Source: Rubrobacter sp. (GTDB taxonomy: Bacteria; Actinomycetota; Rubrobacteria; Rubrobacterales; Rubrobacteraceae). From it: DNA of 6,928 nt. The translations under genes and the position numbers were made by a program. This document shows, piece by piece, positions 1 to 6,574 of this stretch; position 1 is the stretch's first letter, and every line of letters starts with the position of its first letter. The stretch lies in the NCBI GenBank assembly GCA_016781775.1, contig JADDPR010000212.1, forward strand, positions 1 through 6,928, written 5' to 3'. The notes beneath the pieces were generated by a model. The model ran no database searches. It saw nothing but the letters and a program-made list of their open reading frames with translations, and was not told where the DNA came from.

Positions 1-876
<876 letters not shown>

Positions 877-894
877 ATTGCACGGCGGAGCGTA

Positions 895-922
895 TCGTTA
901 CATGGAGGCCGCAGGCTATCAA
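895..922 (-). promoter_or_regulatory. Possible purU promoter
   Basis: On the minus strand TTGATA (922-917, five of six to TTGACA) is followed after 16 bases by TAACGAT (about 900-894), a weak -10 of the TAnnnT kind. Transcription would start near 888, leaving about 12 bases before GTG 876 or about 36 before GTG 852. The -35 match is good and the -10 is poor, so this is a candidate only. Confidence 0.3.
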
Positions 923-961
923 GCAGGATCGAGCGCCCCACAGCCCCGGGCTTCCGAAAGA

Positions 962-967
962 TAGAAT
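962..967 (+). promoter_or_regulatory. Possible -10 box for the amylosucrase gene
   Basis: TAGAAT matches five of six bases of the sigma-70 -10 consensus and sits in the only AT-rich patch between the divergent purU and amylosucrase genes. I see no convincing -35 about 17 bases upstream. A start near 974 would give a leader of about 40 bases to ATG 1014, and would leave almost no leader for the TTG at 978. Confidence 0.35.
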
Positions 968-1013
968 AAAAGGGTAGTTGCCGGGCTTCCTGGTCGCGAA
1001 GTCGGGACCCGAG

Positions 1014-2999
1014 ATGGTAGAGGAGGCAAAGGTCCAAAACGTTCTGTACATGAGCCCCGAGGCACGCGCGGCCTTCGAGAGAGCCGTGAACGTCGTACGC
1101 GAAGAACTCGCGGAGCTCCCGGCGCGCGACGCCGAGGCCTTTGTGCTGCGGCTGGAGCGCTACTGGCAAGACCTCTTCGACGGCCTTGAACCACCCTACG
1201 GCGCCCGCGGGGACTTCGCCGTCTTTCTGGAGCGCCTGGTGAGGCTCCTCGCCGCCCGGTACGCCCAGCGGCCCGAGGACCTCAAGGCGCTGGACCTGGA
1301 GCGCAACCTCACCCCGGACTGGTTTCAGAGCGAGCGGCGGATCGGCTACGTCTTCTACGCCGATCGATTCGCCGGCGACCTCGCGGGGGTCTCCGAACGG
1401 CTGGACTACCTGGAGGAGCTCGGGGCGAACTACGTCCACATCATGCCGCTCCTGAAGAGCCGCCCGGCGGGCCTCGACGACGGCGGCTACGCGGTCTCGG
1501 ACTACCGCAAGGTCCAGGAGTCGCTCGGGACGATGGAGGACCTCCGAGGGCTCTGCGCACTCATGAGGAGGCGCGGCATGAGCCTCTGCCTCGACCTCGT
1601 CCTAAACCACTGCGCCAGCGAGCACGAGTGGGCGCAAGGGGCTCGTCGAGGCGAGCCGGAGTACGAGGAGATGTTCTACGTCTTCGGGGACCGGAGCCTC
1701 CCCGACGAGTACGAGAAGACGCTCCCCGAGGTCTTTCCGGAGACGGCGCCGGGAAACTTCACGCCTATCGAGGAGACGGGCAAGTGGGTGTGGACGACCT
1801 TCAACGACTACCAGTGGGACCTCAACTGGTCCAACCCGCGGGTCTTCGTGGAGATGACGGACGTCCTGCTGACGCTTGCGAACGTCGGCGTGGAGGTCTT
1901 CCGGCTGGACGCGGTCGCGTTTATGTGGAAGGAGCTCGGGACGGATTGCCAGAACCGGCCGGAGGTCCACGATCTCCTGCAGGCGTTGAGGGCGTGCAGC
2001 CGCATCGCGTGCGCCGCCGTGATCCACAAGGCCGAGGCGATCGTGGGCCCGGATCACCTCGTGACGTACCTCGGGACGGATGCCCATCACGGCAAAGAAT
2101 CCGACCTCGCCTACCACAACGCCCTCATGGTCCACCTCTGGTCCTCGCTCGCCAGCCGCGACACCCGGCTCATGGCCCACGCCCTCGGCCGCTTCCCCCG
2201 GAAGCCCGCGAACGCCGCGTGGGCGACCTACGCCCGCTGCCACGACGACATAGGCTGGGCGATAGCCGACGAAGACGCGTCGGCCGTCGGTCTCGACCCG
2301 GGCGCGCACAGATCCTTCCTCAGCGACTACTACTCGGGCACCTTTATCGGCAGCCACGCGGGCGGGGCCGTCTTCGAGGAGAACCCGAGGACCGGCGACC
2401 GGCGCATAAGCGGCACCCTGGCGAGCCTTGCGGGCCTGGAACTCGCGCAGGAGACGGGGGACGACGTGCTGCTCGAGATGGCCGTCAGGCGCATCCTGCT
2501 GTGCCACGCCCTCATCTTCGGGTACGGGGGGATACCCCTGATCTACATGGGCGACGAGCTGGGCCTCCCGGGCGACCACGCCTACCTCGAAGACCCGAAC
2601 CACCGCGACGACAACCGCTGGATGCACCGCCCACGCATGGACTGGAAAAGGGCCGCGCGCCGCTCTTCGCAGGGGACGGTGGAGCACGCCATCTTCTCGG
2701 GCCTCCGCACCCTCGTGGAGGCCCGAAACCATACCCCGCATCTGCACGCCGCCACGGGGGTCGAGGTCGTGGACGAGCTGCACCCGCACGTCTTCTCCTT
2801 CGTCCGCCCGCACCCCTTGGGCCCGCTCCTCGCCCTCCACAACTTCACGGAGGATGTTCGGTACGCAAGCCTGGACGTGCCCCGCGGCCTCGGCATGACC
2901 GCGCCGGTGGACCGCATAAGCGGCGGAGCACCCAGAATCATGGGCGACGAGATCGAGCTCTCCCCCTACGAAGTCCTCTGGCTTACGGACGCTTCGTAG
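1014..2999 (+). CDS. ams: Amylosucrase (GH13 family, alpha-glucan from sucrose)
   Basis: Amylosucrase transfers glucose from sucrose to an alpha-1,4-glucan such as glycogen, releasing fructose. The 661-residue protein aligns by eye with Neisseria amylosucrase (636 residues) along its whole length, beginning with the helical N-terminal region special to this subfamily. Catalytic residues: nucleophile Asp299 in FRLDAVAFMWKELG, acid/base Glu341 in HKAEAIV, and Asp411 in CHDDIGW. DGGYAVSDY, WVWTTFNDYQWDLNWSNP and RWMHRPRMD are also typical. Pro238 (TLPEVFPET) stands where the Neisseria enzyme has Arg226. No signal peptide is visible, so it is probably cytoplasmic. I chose ATG 1014, with GGGA six bases upstream; TTG 978 would add 12 residues, but its G-rich stretch lies only three bases away. 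Trehalose synthase and sucrose phosphorylase fit less well because they lack this N-terminal region and the FMWKELGT segment. No sucrose transporter or fructokinase lies in the window. Confidence 0.93.
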   Translation: MVEEAKVQNVLYMSPEARAAFERAVNVVREELAELPARDAEAFVLRLERYWQDLFDGLEPPYGARGDFAVFLERLVRLLAARYAQRPEDLKALDLERNLTPDWFQSERRIGYVFYADRFAGDLAGVSERLDYLEELGANYVHIMPLLKSRPAGLDDGGYAVSDYRKVQESLGTMEDLRGLCALMRRRGMSLCLDLVLNHCASEHEWAQGARRGEPEYEEMFYVFGDRSLPDEYEKTLPEVFPETAPGNFTPIEETGKWVWTTFNDYQWDLNWSNPRVFVEMTDVLLTLANVGVEVFRLDAVAFMWKELGTDCQNRPEVHDLLQALRACSRIACAAVIHKAEAIVGPDHLVTYLGTDAHHGKESDLAYHNALMVHLWSSLASRDTRLMAHALGRFPRKPANAAWATYARCHDDIGWAIADEDASAVGLDPGAHRSFLSDYYSGTFIGSHAGGAVFEENPRTGDRRISGTLASLAGLELAQETGDDVLLEMAVRRILLCHALIFGYGGIPLIYMGDELGLPGDHAYLEDPNHRDDNRWMHRPRMDWKRAARRSSQGTVEHAIFSGLRTLVEARNHTPHLHAATGVEVVDELHPHVFSFVRPHPLGPLLALHNFTEDVRYASLDVPRGLGMTAPVDRISGGAPRIMGDEIELSPYEVLWLTDAS

Positions 3000-3025
3000 A
3001 GATCGGGGAACGCGCCCTACGCGGT

Positions 3026-3033
3026 GCTAGTAT
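3026..3033 (+). promoter_or_regulatory. Extended -10 promoter, probably giving a leaderless carboxypeptidase mRNA
   Basis: TGC directly before TAGTAT (3028-3033) matches the extended -10 pattern TGnTAnnnT, and exactly seven bases separate it from ATG 3041. That is the geometry of leaderless transcripts, in which the A of the start codon is the first base of the mRNA. No good -35 is present; GGGGAAC at 3005-3011 lies at about the right distance. The absence of a good Shine-Dalgarno before either ATG agrees with this reading. Confidence 0.45.
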
Positions 3034-3040
3034 GGATCGC

Positions 3041-4546
3041 ATGACAGAGACTAAAAGGGACACACTCGAAGGACTGAGAAAGCGGCTGGCGACGGTCGCC
3101 GACCTGGGCTCGGCGAACGCGCTGCTCGCTTGGGACCAGCAGGTTTACATGCCCAAGGGCGGGGTCGAGGGCCGGGCGGAAGGGATGGCCACGTTGAGCC
3201 GCCTCGCCCACGAGCACTTCGTCGACCCCGAGACCGGGCGCCTGCTTGACGCGGCGAGGGACCTGGACCCCGAGACGGAGGACGGGGCCCTCGTCCGGCG
3301 CGCACGGCGCGACTACGAGCGGTCGACCCGTCTGCCATCGCGGCTCGTCGAGGAGATGACGAGGGCCGAGAGCCTCGCCGAGCCGGCCTGGGTGGAGGCT
3401 CGGGCGTCGTCCGACTTCTCGCTCTTCGCCCCCCACCTTGAGAAGATACTGCCCCTCCAGCGCGAGGCGGCGGAGGCTCTGGGCTACGAGGACCATCCCT
3501 ACGACGCCCTCCTCGACGGCTACGAGCCGGGGGCGAAGAAGGCCCGGCTCGAGGCGATGTTCGAAGAGCTGAAGAAGGGCATCGTGCCCATGATCCGCAG
3601 GATCTCCGAGCGGGGAGACGACGGGCGGGCGGCCGTGTTGCGCGGGGACTTCGACGAGGCGGCGCAGGAGAAGTTCGGGGAGGAGGTGGTGACCGCGTTC
3701 GGGTACGACTGGGATCGGGGCCGCCAGGACCGCACCGTCCACCCGTTCTGCATAAACTTCGGGCCGAACGACGTCAGGATCACGACGCGCTTCGATCCCG
3801 AGTGGCTCTCACCCGCCCTCTTCGGTACGATGCATGAGACCGGCCACGCCCTCTACGAGCAGGGCGTCGACCCGCGCTACGCCCGCACGCCCTTGAGCGG
3901 CGGCACCTCCATGGGCGTCCACGAGTCCCAATCAAGGATGTGGGAGAACCTCGTCGGGCGCTCCAGGGGCTTCTGGTCGCACTACTACCCCAAGCTCCAG
4001 GGAACCTTCCCGGAGCCGCTGCGCGACGTGGAGCCCGAGCAGTTCTACCGGGCGATAAACGCCGTCTCGCCATCGGAGATCCGGGTCGAGGCCGACGAGG
4101 TCACGTACAACCTGCACATCCTGCTGCGCTTCGAGCTCGAGGTCGCCCTCATCGAAGGCAGCCTCGCGGTCGCCGACCTCCCGGAGGCGTGGAACGCGAA
4201 GATGGAGGAGTACCTCGGGATCACGCCCGGGAGCTACGCCACGGGCGTCTTGCAGGACGTTCACTGGTCGAGCGGGCTCTTCGGCTACTTCCCGACCTAC
4301 ACCATCGGCAACGTCCTCTCGGTTCAGTTTTTCGAGGAGGCCGTGAAGGCGCGCCCGGAGATCCCGGAAGGCATCCAACGGGGCGAGTTCTCCGCGCTGC
4401 TCTCCTGGCTCAGGGAGAACATCCACCGCCACGGCAGCCGGTACCTGCCGGACGAGATCGTCGAGCGCGTCACCGGACGCCCCCTCGACACCGCGCCGTA
4501 CCTCCGCTATCTGGAGACGAAGTTCGGCGAGCTGTACGAACTCTAG
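3041..4546 (+). CDS. M32 family metallocarboxypeptidase (Taq carboxypeptidase type)
   Basis: A zinc carboxypeptidase that removes C-terminal amino acids from peptides, probably in the cytoplasm since no signal peptide is seen. The 501 residues match the usual length of about 500. All six M32 signature motifs are present in order: HPF (His234), DVRIT, HETGH (zinc ligands His265 and His269, catalytic Glu266), HESQ (Glu295, third zinc ligand), IRVEAD and GVLQDVHW. The open frame continues far upstream through the amylosucrase gene, but that part is a shadow; homology begins near LEGLRKRLATVADL. ATG 3041 is preferred over ATG 3032 because an extended -10 box lies seven bases before it and overlaps 3032; the difference is three residues. 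The gene follows the amylosucrase stop by 41 bases, so read-through is possible, but no functional link between them is evident. It ends at small hairpins facing a convergent gene. Confidence 0.95.
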   Translation: MTETKRDTLEGLRKRLATVADLGSANALLAWDQQVYMPKGGVEGRAEGMATLSRLAHEHFVDPETGRLLDAARDLDPETEDGALVRRARRDYERSTRLPSRLVEEMTRAESLAEPAWVEARASSDFSLFAPHLEKILPLQREAAEALGYEDHPYDALLDGYEPGAKKARLEAMFEELKKGIVPMIRRISERGDDGRAAVLRGDFDEAAQEKFGEEVVTAFGYDWDRGRQDRTVHPFCINFGPNDVRITTRFDPEWLSPALFGTMHETGHALYEQGVDPRYARTPLSGGTSMGVHESQSRMWENLVGRSRGFWSHYYPKLQGTFPEPLRDVEPEQFYRAINAVSPSEIRVEADEVTYNLHILLRFELEVALIEGSLAVADLPEAWNAKMEEYLGITPGSYATGVLQDVHWSSGLFGYFPTYTIGNVLSVQFFEEAVKARPEIPEGIQRGEFSALLSWLRENIHRHGSRYLPDEIVERVTGRPLDTAPYLRYLETKFGELYEL

Positions 4547-4568
4547 CCCCCGAAGAAACGACCGGGGG
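4547..4568. terminator. GC-rich hairpin between convergent genes
   Basis: CCCCCG (4547-4552) and CGGGGG (4563-4568) form a perfect six-base stem with a ten-base A-rich loop, starting at the base after the carboxypeptidase stop. There is no T tract on either side, so termination is plausible only by position and symmetry. The right arm is part of a run of nine G (4564-4572). Confidence 0.35.
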
Positions 4569-4569
4569 G

Positions 4570-4588
4570 GGGCGCGAACCAGGCGCCC
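4570..4588. terminator. Second hairpin between convergent genes
   Basis: GGGCGC (4570-4575) and GCGCCC (4583-4588) form a perfect six-base stem with a seven-base loop. It lies just beyond the stop of the minus-strand propeller gene and may act in both directions together with the neighbouring hairpin. A pyrimidine-rich stretch with a short TCTT follows on the plus strand, which is a weak tail. Confidence 0.35.
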
Positions 4589-4606
4589 GCCCTCCCCTCT
4601 TCCGTG

Positions 4607-5691
4607 CTACCGGCGCAGAATGGAGCGGAGGACCAGGGCCAGCGCGCCGACCACCACCACCACGACGGCCGCTACCGCGCCACCCAGGAGCAGCAAGGGG
4701 TTCGGCCCGCCGGTCTCGGGCATGACGTCCGAGGAGCCGGCCGCTTCTTCGGGGATGCGGACGCCGGAGACGTTGAACGGGAGCTCGGGGTCCCCGGTCT
4801 CGCGGGCGTTGAACTGGGAGTTGACGGCGAACAGATCGCCGCCGCTCTCGGCGATGGTCGTCGGGTACATGAAGGATGCGTCCGTGAAGGGCTCGCCGGC
4901 CATCCCGCTGGAGAAGTCCGCGGAGAGCTCGACGGGTACGATGGTCTCCTGCTGGTTGCGGACGACGTAGAGGGTCTGCCCGTCGAGCAGGAGGCCGTCG
5001 CCGTTCGTCAGGTCGGCGCCGCCAGTGTCGATAAGGGAGACCCCTTTGGTAGTCGTGTCGATGCGGAAGAGCTCGCCCGTGGCCGACTTGACGGTGACGA
5101 GGTAGCGGCCGTCCGCGCTCGGCGCGATACCGTTGAGGTTGAAGCCCTCACCGTACTGTACCGGCGTGCCCTCGAAGTTCAGGTAGGTCTCCATCTCGTA
5201 GCCGCCCGCCCGTCCGGGAAGACACGGTAGAGCTCGGGGTTCATCGAGTCCGTGAAAAAGGCCGAATCGTCCGGCGTGAGGGTGACGTCGTTGACGAACG
5301 TCATCTCCTGGCCGTTGTCGAAACCCTCTATGAGGGCGCCGGTCGTGGCATCGTAGACAAACATCTGTCCCGTGTCGCCGCCGGCCACGAAGAGCCGCCC
5401 GGCCCTGTCGGTCTTCATGCCGATGGCCGTGTTGCGCCCGTCGGCGCCGCCCTCGGAGAAGACGCGCGCCTCGACCCCCGGCTGGGAGACGTTCGAGGTC
5501 AAGATCGTGCCATCCGTGGTGCTCCCGACAAAGAAGTCGCCGGTCCCCTCGTTCAGCGCTATCCCCTCCGGGAAGACCTCTTCGCCGGGGAGAGGGTATA
5601 CGTTCGCCTCTTCCTGCGCCAGCGCTCCCCCCCCGAGAGCCAACGAGAGCACGAGGCTCAAGGCAAGAACTGCTCTCATCCTGACGAACAT
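4607..5691 (-). pseudogene. Secreted SMP-30/gluconolactonase-like beta-propeller, split by a one-base frameshift
   Basis: ATG 5691 has a strong purine-rich Shine-Dalgarno (complement of 5697-5709) five bases upstream. The first frame encodes a signal peptide (MFVRMR, a Leu/Val/Ala core, cleavage after ALA at residue 25) and propeller-like blades (FPEGIALNEGTGDFFVGSTT, GRLFVAGGDTGQMFVYD, FVNDVTLTPDDSAFFTDS). Near residue 160, at 5204-5212, the reading continues in another frame (GYEMETYLNFEGTPVQYG, FNLNGIAPSADGRYLV, TNGDGLLLDGQTLYVVRN, FAVNSQF) to the stop at 4607. One extra G in the minus-strand tract GGGCGGGCGGC would join both halves into 361 residues. Without it translation stops at 5179, losing half the propeller. 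The C-terminus has MPETGG (residue 324), a hydrophobic segment and RSILRR, a layout like a sortase signal. The similarity is to uncharacterised actinobacterial SMP-30/LRE-like proteins; substrate and activity are unknown. Both halves look well conserved, so a sequencing error or a recent mutation is likely. Confidence 0.8.
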
Positions 5692-5733
5692 GTGGGCCCC
5701 TCCCCCTCCGCGGCAAGATCTCATACGGGACGG

Positions 5734-5739
5734 GTTATA
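5734..5739 (-). promoter_or_regulatory. Probable -10 box of the propeller gene
   Basis: Minus-strand TATAAC (5739-5734) matches five of six bases of the -10 consensus. Transcription would start near 5727, giving a leader of about 36 bases that carries the Shine-Dalgarno. The position for a -35 (about 5757-5762, GGTTCG) does not match consensus and is overlapped by the direct repeat at 5760-5778, as is common in activator-dependent promoters. Confidence 0.45.
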
Positions 5740-5759
5740 CATGATTCGGAACGTCTCGA

Positions 5760-5778
5760 ACCAAATCTGCACCAAATC
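5760..5778. repeat. 8-bp direct repeat with 11-bp period, candidate operator
   Basis: ACCAAATC occurs at 5760-5767 and again, exactly, at 5771-5778, separated by TGC. The 11-base period is about one helical turn, so both copies face the same side of the DNA. That is the arrangement recognised by tandem dimers of OmpR/PhoB-type response regulators. The pair covers the -35 position of the minus-strand propeller promoter and lies upstream of the divergent plus-strand gene, so it could serve one or both. No regulator gene lies in the window. Confidence 0.45.
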
Positions 5779-5795
5779 CCCCACACGGCCGATGC

Positions 5796-5823
5796 TTAGC
5801 GACCGGCTACGCGCGGGTATATC
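5796..5823 (+). promoter_or_regulatory. Possible promoter of the Gly/Met-rich protein gene
   Basis: TTAGCG (5796-5801, three of six to -35) and TATATC (5818-5823, four of six to -10) are separated by 16 bases. Transcription would start near 5830, leaving a leader of about 29 bases that contains the strong ribosome binding site. Both boxes are weak, so this is tentative. Confidence 0.35.
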
Positions 5824-5842
5824 TGCCCCGATGTAAAAGACT

Positions 5843-5850
5843 AAAGGAGG
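5843..5850 (+). promoter_or_regulatory. Strong ribosome binding site that selects ATG 5859
   Basis: AAAGGAGG is a near-perfect anti-16S match. It lies two bases before ATG 5853, which is too close, and eight bases before the in-frame ATG 5859, which is near optimal. It therefore decides the start of the following gene and suggests efficient translation. Confidence 0.8.
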
Positions 5851-5858
5851 AGATGGAC

Positions 5859-6440
5859 ATGGATTTTCTGGGCAACTTGATGGGCGGCGGGGACGATCGT
5901 CGCCGGGACGAGTACCGCGATTTCGCGAGCCGCTACGACGAAGGGGCGCCGTACGATCGGATCTCCGACGAAGAGGCGATGAATCGCTACCGTGAGGTCG
6001 CACCGAACCTCTCCGAGGACGATTACCGCGAGTCGGCCCGCGAGGCGTTCTCCCGGATGTCGCCCGAGGAGCGCATGCAGTTCGGCCAGCAGTTCAGGGG
6101 CTACGCCCATGAGCAGGGCTACGGCGACTTTATCGACCGGGACCACGACGGCCAGGACGACCGCTTCCAGGACCCCGACTACCTCGCCAGCATGACGGGC
6201 CGAATGCACAGCCGCCAGCCGGACATGCTCGGGAACCTCATGGGCGGCATGATGGGTGGCGGCAACATGATGGGCGGCGGAGGCATGGGTGGCGGTATGG
6301 GCAACATGCTGGGCGGCCTTATGGGCGGAGGCGGCGGAGGCGGCATGATGGGCGGCGGAGGCATGGGTGGCGGCAACCCCATGGCCAAGGCCGCCATGGC
6401 GGGCATCGCCGCGATGGCTGTCAAGCGCATGATGAGGTAG
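5859..6440 (+). CDS. Uncharacterised Gly/Met-rich protein with an EF-hand-like loop
   Basis: I do not recognise a named family. The 193-residue protein has no Cys or Trp. Residues 1-11 (MDFLGNLMGGG) share LGNLMGG with residues 124-130. Residues 12-90 are highly charged and probably helical (ISDEEAMNRYREVAPNLSED, FSRMSPEERMQFGQQF). Residues 93-101 (DRDHDGQDD) have the DxDxDGxxD spacing of EF-hand or thrombospondin type-3 calcium loops, but position 12 of an EF loop is Gln instead of Glu or Asp. Residues 124-173 are a Gly/Met repeat (MMGGGGMGGG twice), and the tail (AKAAMAGIAAMAVKRMMR) could form a basic amphipathic helix. No signal peptide is visible. The start is set by the strong ribosome binding site eight bases upstream, and an intrinsic terminator follows. 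It is divergent from the propeller gene and shares its regulatory region. A role in calcium or metal binding, membrane association or self-assembly is conjecture. Existence as a gene is well supported. Confidence 0.85.
   Translation: MDFLGNLMGGGDDRRRDEYRDFASRYDEGAPYDRISDEEAMNRYREVAPNLSEDDYRESAREAFSRMSPEERMQFGQQFRGYAHEQGYGDFIDRDHDGQDDRFQDPDYLASMTGRMHSRQPDMLGNLMGGMMGGGNMMGGGGMGGGMGNMLGGLMGGGGGGGMMGGGGMGGGNPMAKAAMAGIAAMAVKRMMR
6266..6373 (+). repeat. Pair of exact 30-bp direct repeats inside the Gly/Met-rich coding region
   Basis: A 30-base unit beginning CATGATGGGCGGCGGAGG is identical at 6266-6295 and 6344-6373, 78 bases (26 codons) apart and in the same frame, encoding MMGGGGMGGG in both. 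Identity at synonymous positions points to recent duplication or recombination, not only amino acid selection. It could change copy number by slippage in multiples of 26 codons without breaking the frame. Confidence 0.8.
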
Positions 6441-6463
6441 CCGCCCAAAGCTCTGGAGTCTTG

Positions 6464-6494
6464 AGGCCGGTGCCGAGGGGTGCCGGCCTTTCTT
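6464..6494 (+). terminator. Rho-independent terminator after the Gly/Met-rich gene
   Basis: AGGCCGG (6464-6470) pairs with CCGGCCT (6483-6489). Two G-T wobbles and two C-G pairs extend the stem to 11 pairs, closed by the loop GAGG (6475-6478). TTCTT follows as a short T-rich tail on the plus strand. It lies 23 bases after the stop. In the other direction there is no T tract, so it is less likely to stop mutY transcription. Confidence 0.8.
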
Positions 6495-6496
6495 AT

Positions 6497-6574
6497 GTCC
6501 AGCCTACGGCAGCCTGACGCGTCTTGCGGCCGGGTCCGGATCCCCCTGGGACGCCCCGGTGCCGTAGGCTGGAC
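6497..6574. repeat. 15-bp perfect inverted repeat spanning the end of mutY
   Basis: GTCCAGCCTACGGCA (6497-6511) is the exact reverse complement of 6560-6574, with 48 GC-rich bases between. The mutY stop codon (6504-6506) lies inside the left arm and about the last 22 codons of mutY lie between or within the arms. It could be a long hairpin that ends mutY transcription, though no T tract follows on the minus strand, or a small repeat element of REP or MITE type. I see no target-site duplication beside the arms. Confidence 0.75.

Noticed and set aside
978..1013. TTG 978 as the amylosucrase start
   Set aside because: It adds 12 residues with no family similarity, its nearest G-rich stretch is only three bases away, and a plausible -10 box at 962-967 would leave almost no leader. 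ATG 1014 is better supported, though not proven.
1602..2840. A 412-codon minus-strand frame inside the amylosucrase gene
   Set aside because: It is an antisense shadow of a gene with a clear GH13 catalytic set; its translation shows no domain and no plausible ribosome binding site context was seen.
1628..3040. A long upstream extension of the carboxypeptidase frame through the amylosucrase gene
   Set aside because: The extension is Arg/Pro/Gly-rich with no family similarity and overlaps the amylosucrase coding frame. M32 homology and length begin near 3041.
3017..3742. A 241-codon minus-strand frame in the carboxypeptidase gene, with a similar one at 3932-4432
   Set aside because: Both are antisense to the M32 gene, which carries all six signature motifs; neither translation is recognisable.
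4604..5230. A 208-codon plus-strand frame opposite the propeller gene
   Set aside because: The minus strand here encodes conserved propeller motifs and a membrane-like C-terminus, so the plus frame is a shadow.
5692..6003. An upstream extension of the propeller frame by about 104 residues
   Set aside because: It would overlap the divergent Gly/Met-rich gene and its promoter. The signal peptide and strong ribosome binding site fix the start at 5691.
6241..6373. The Gly/Met repeat region as a CRISPR-like or non-coding tandem array
   Set aside because: The repeats keep the reading frame and encode a regular peptide, the spacing is only two copies, and there are no spacers of uniform length.
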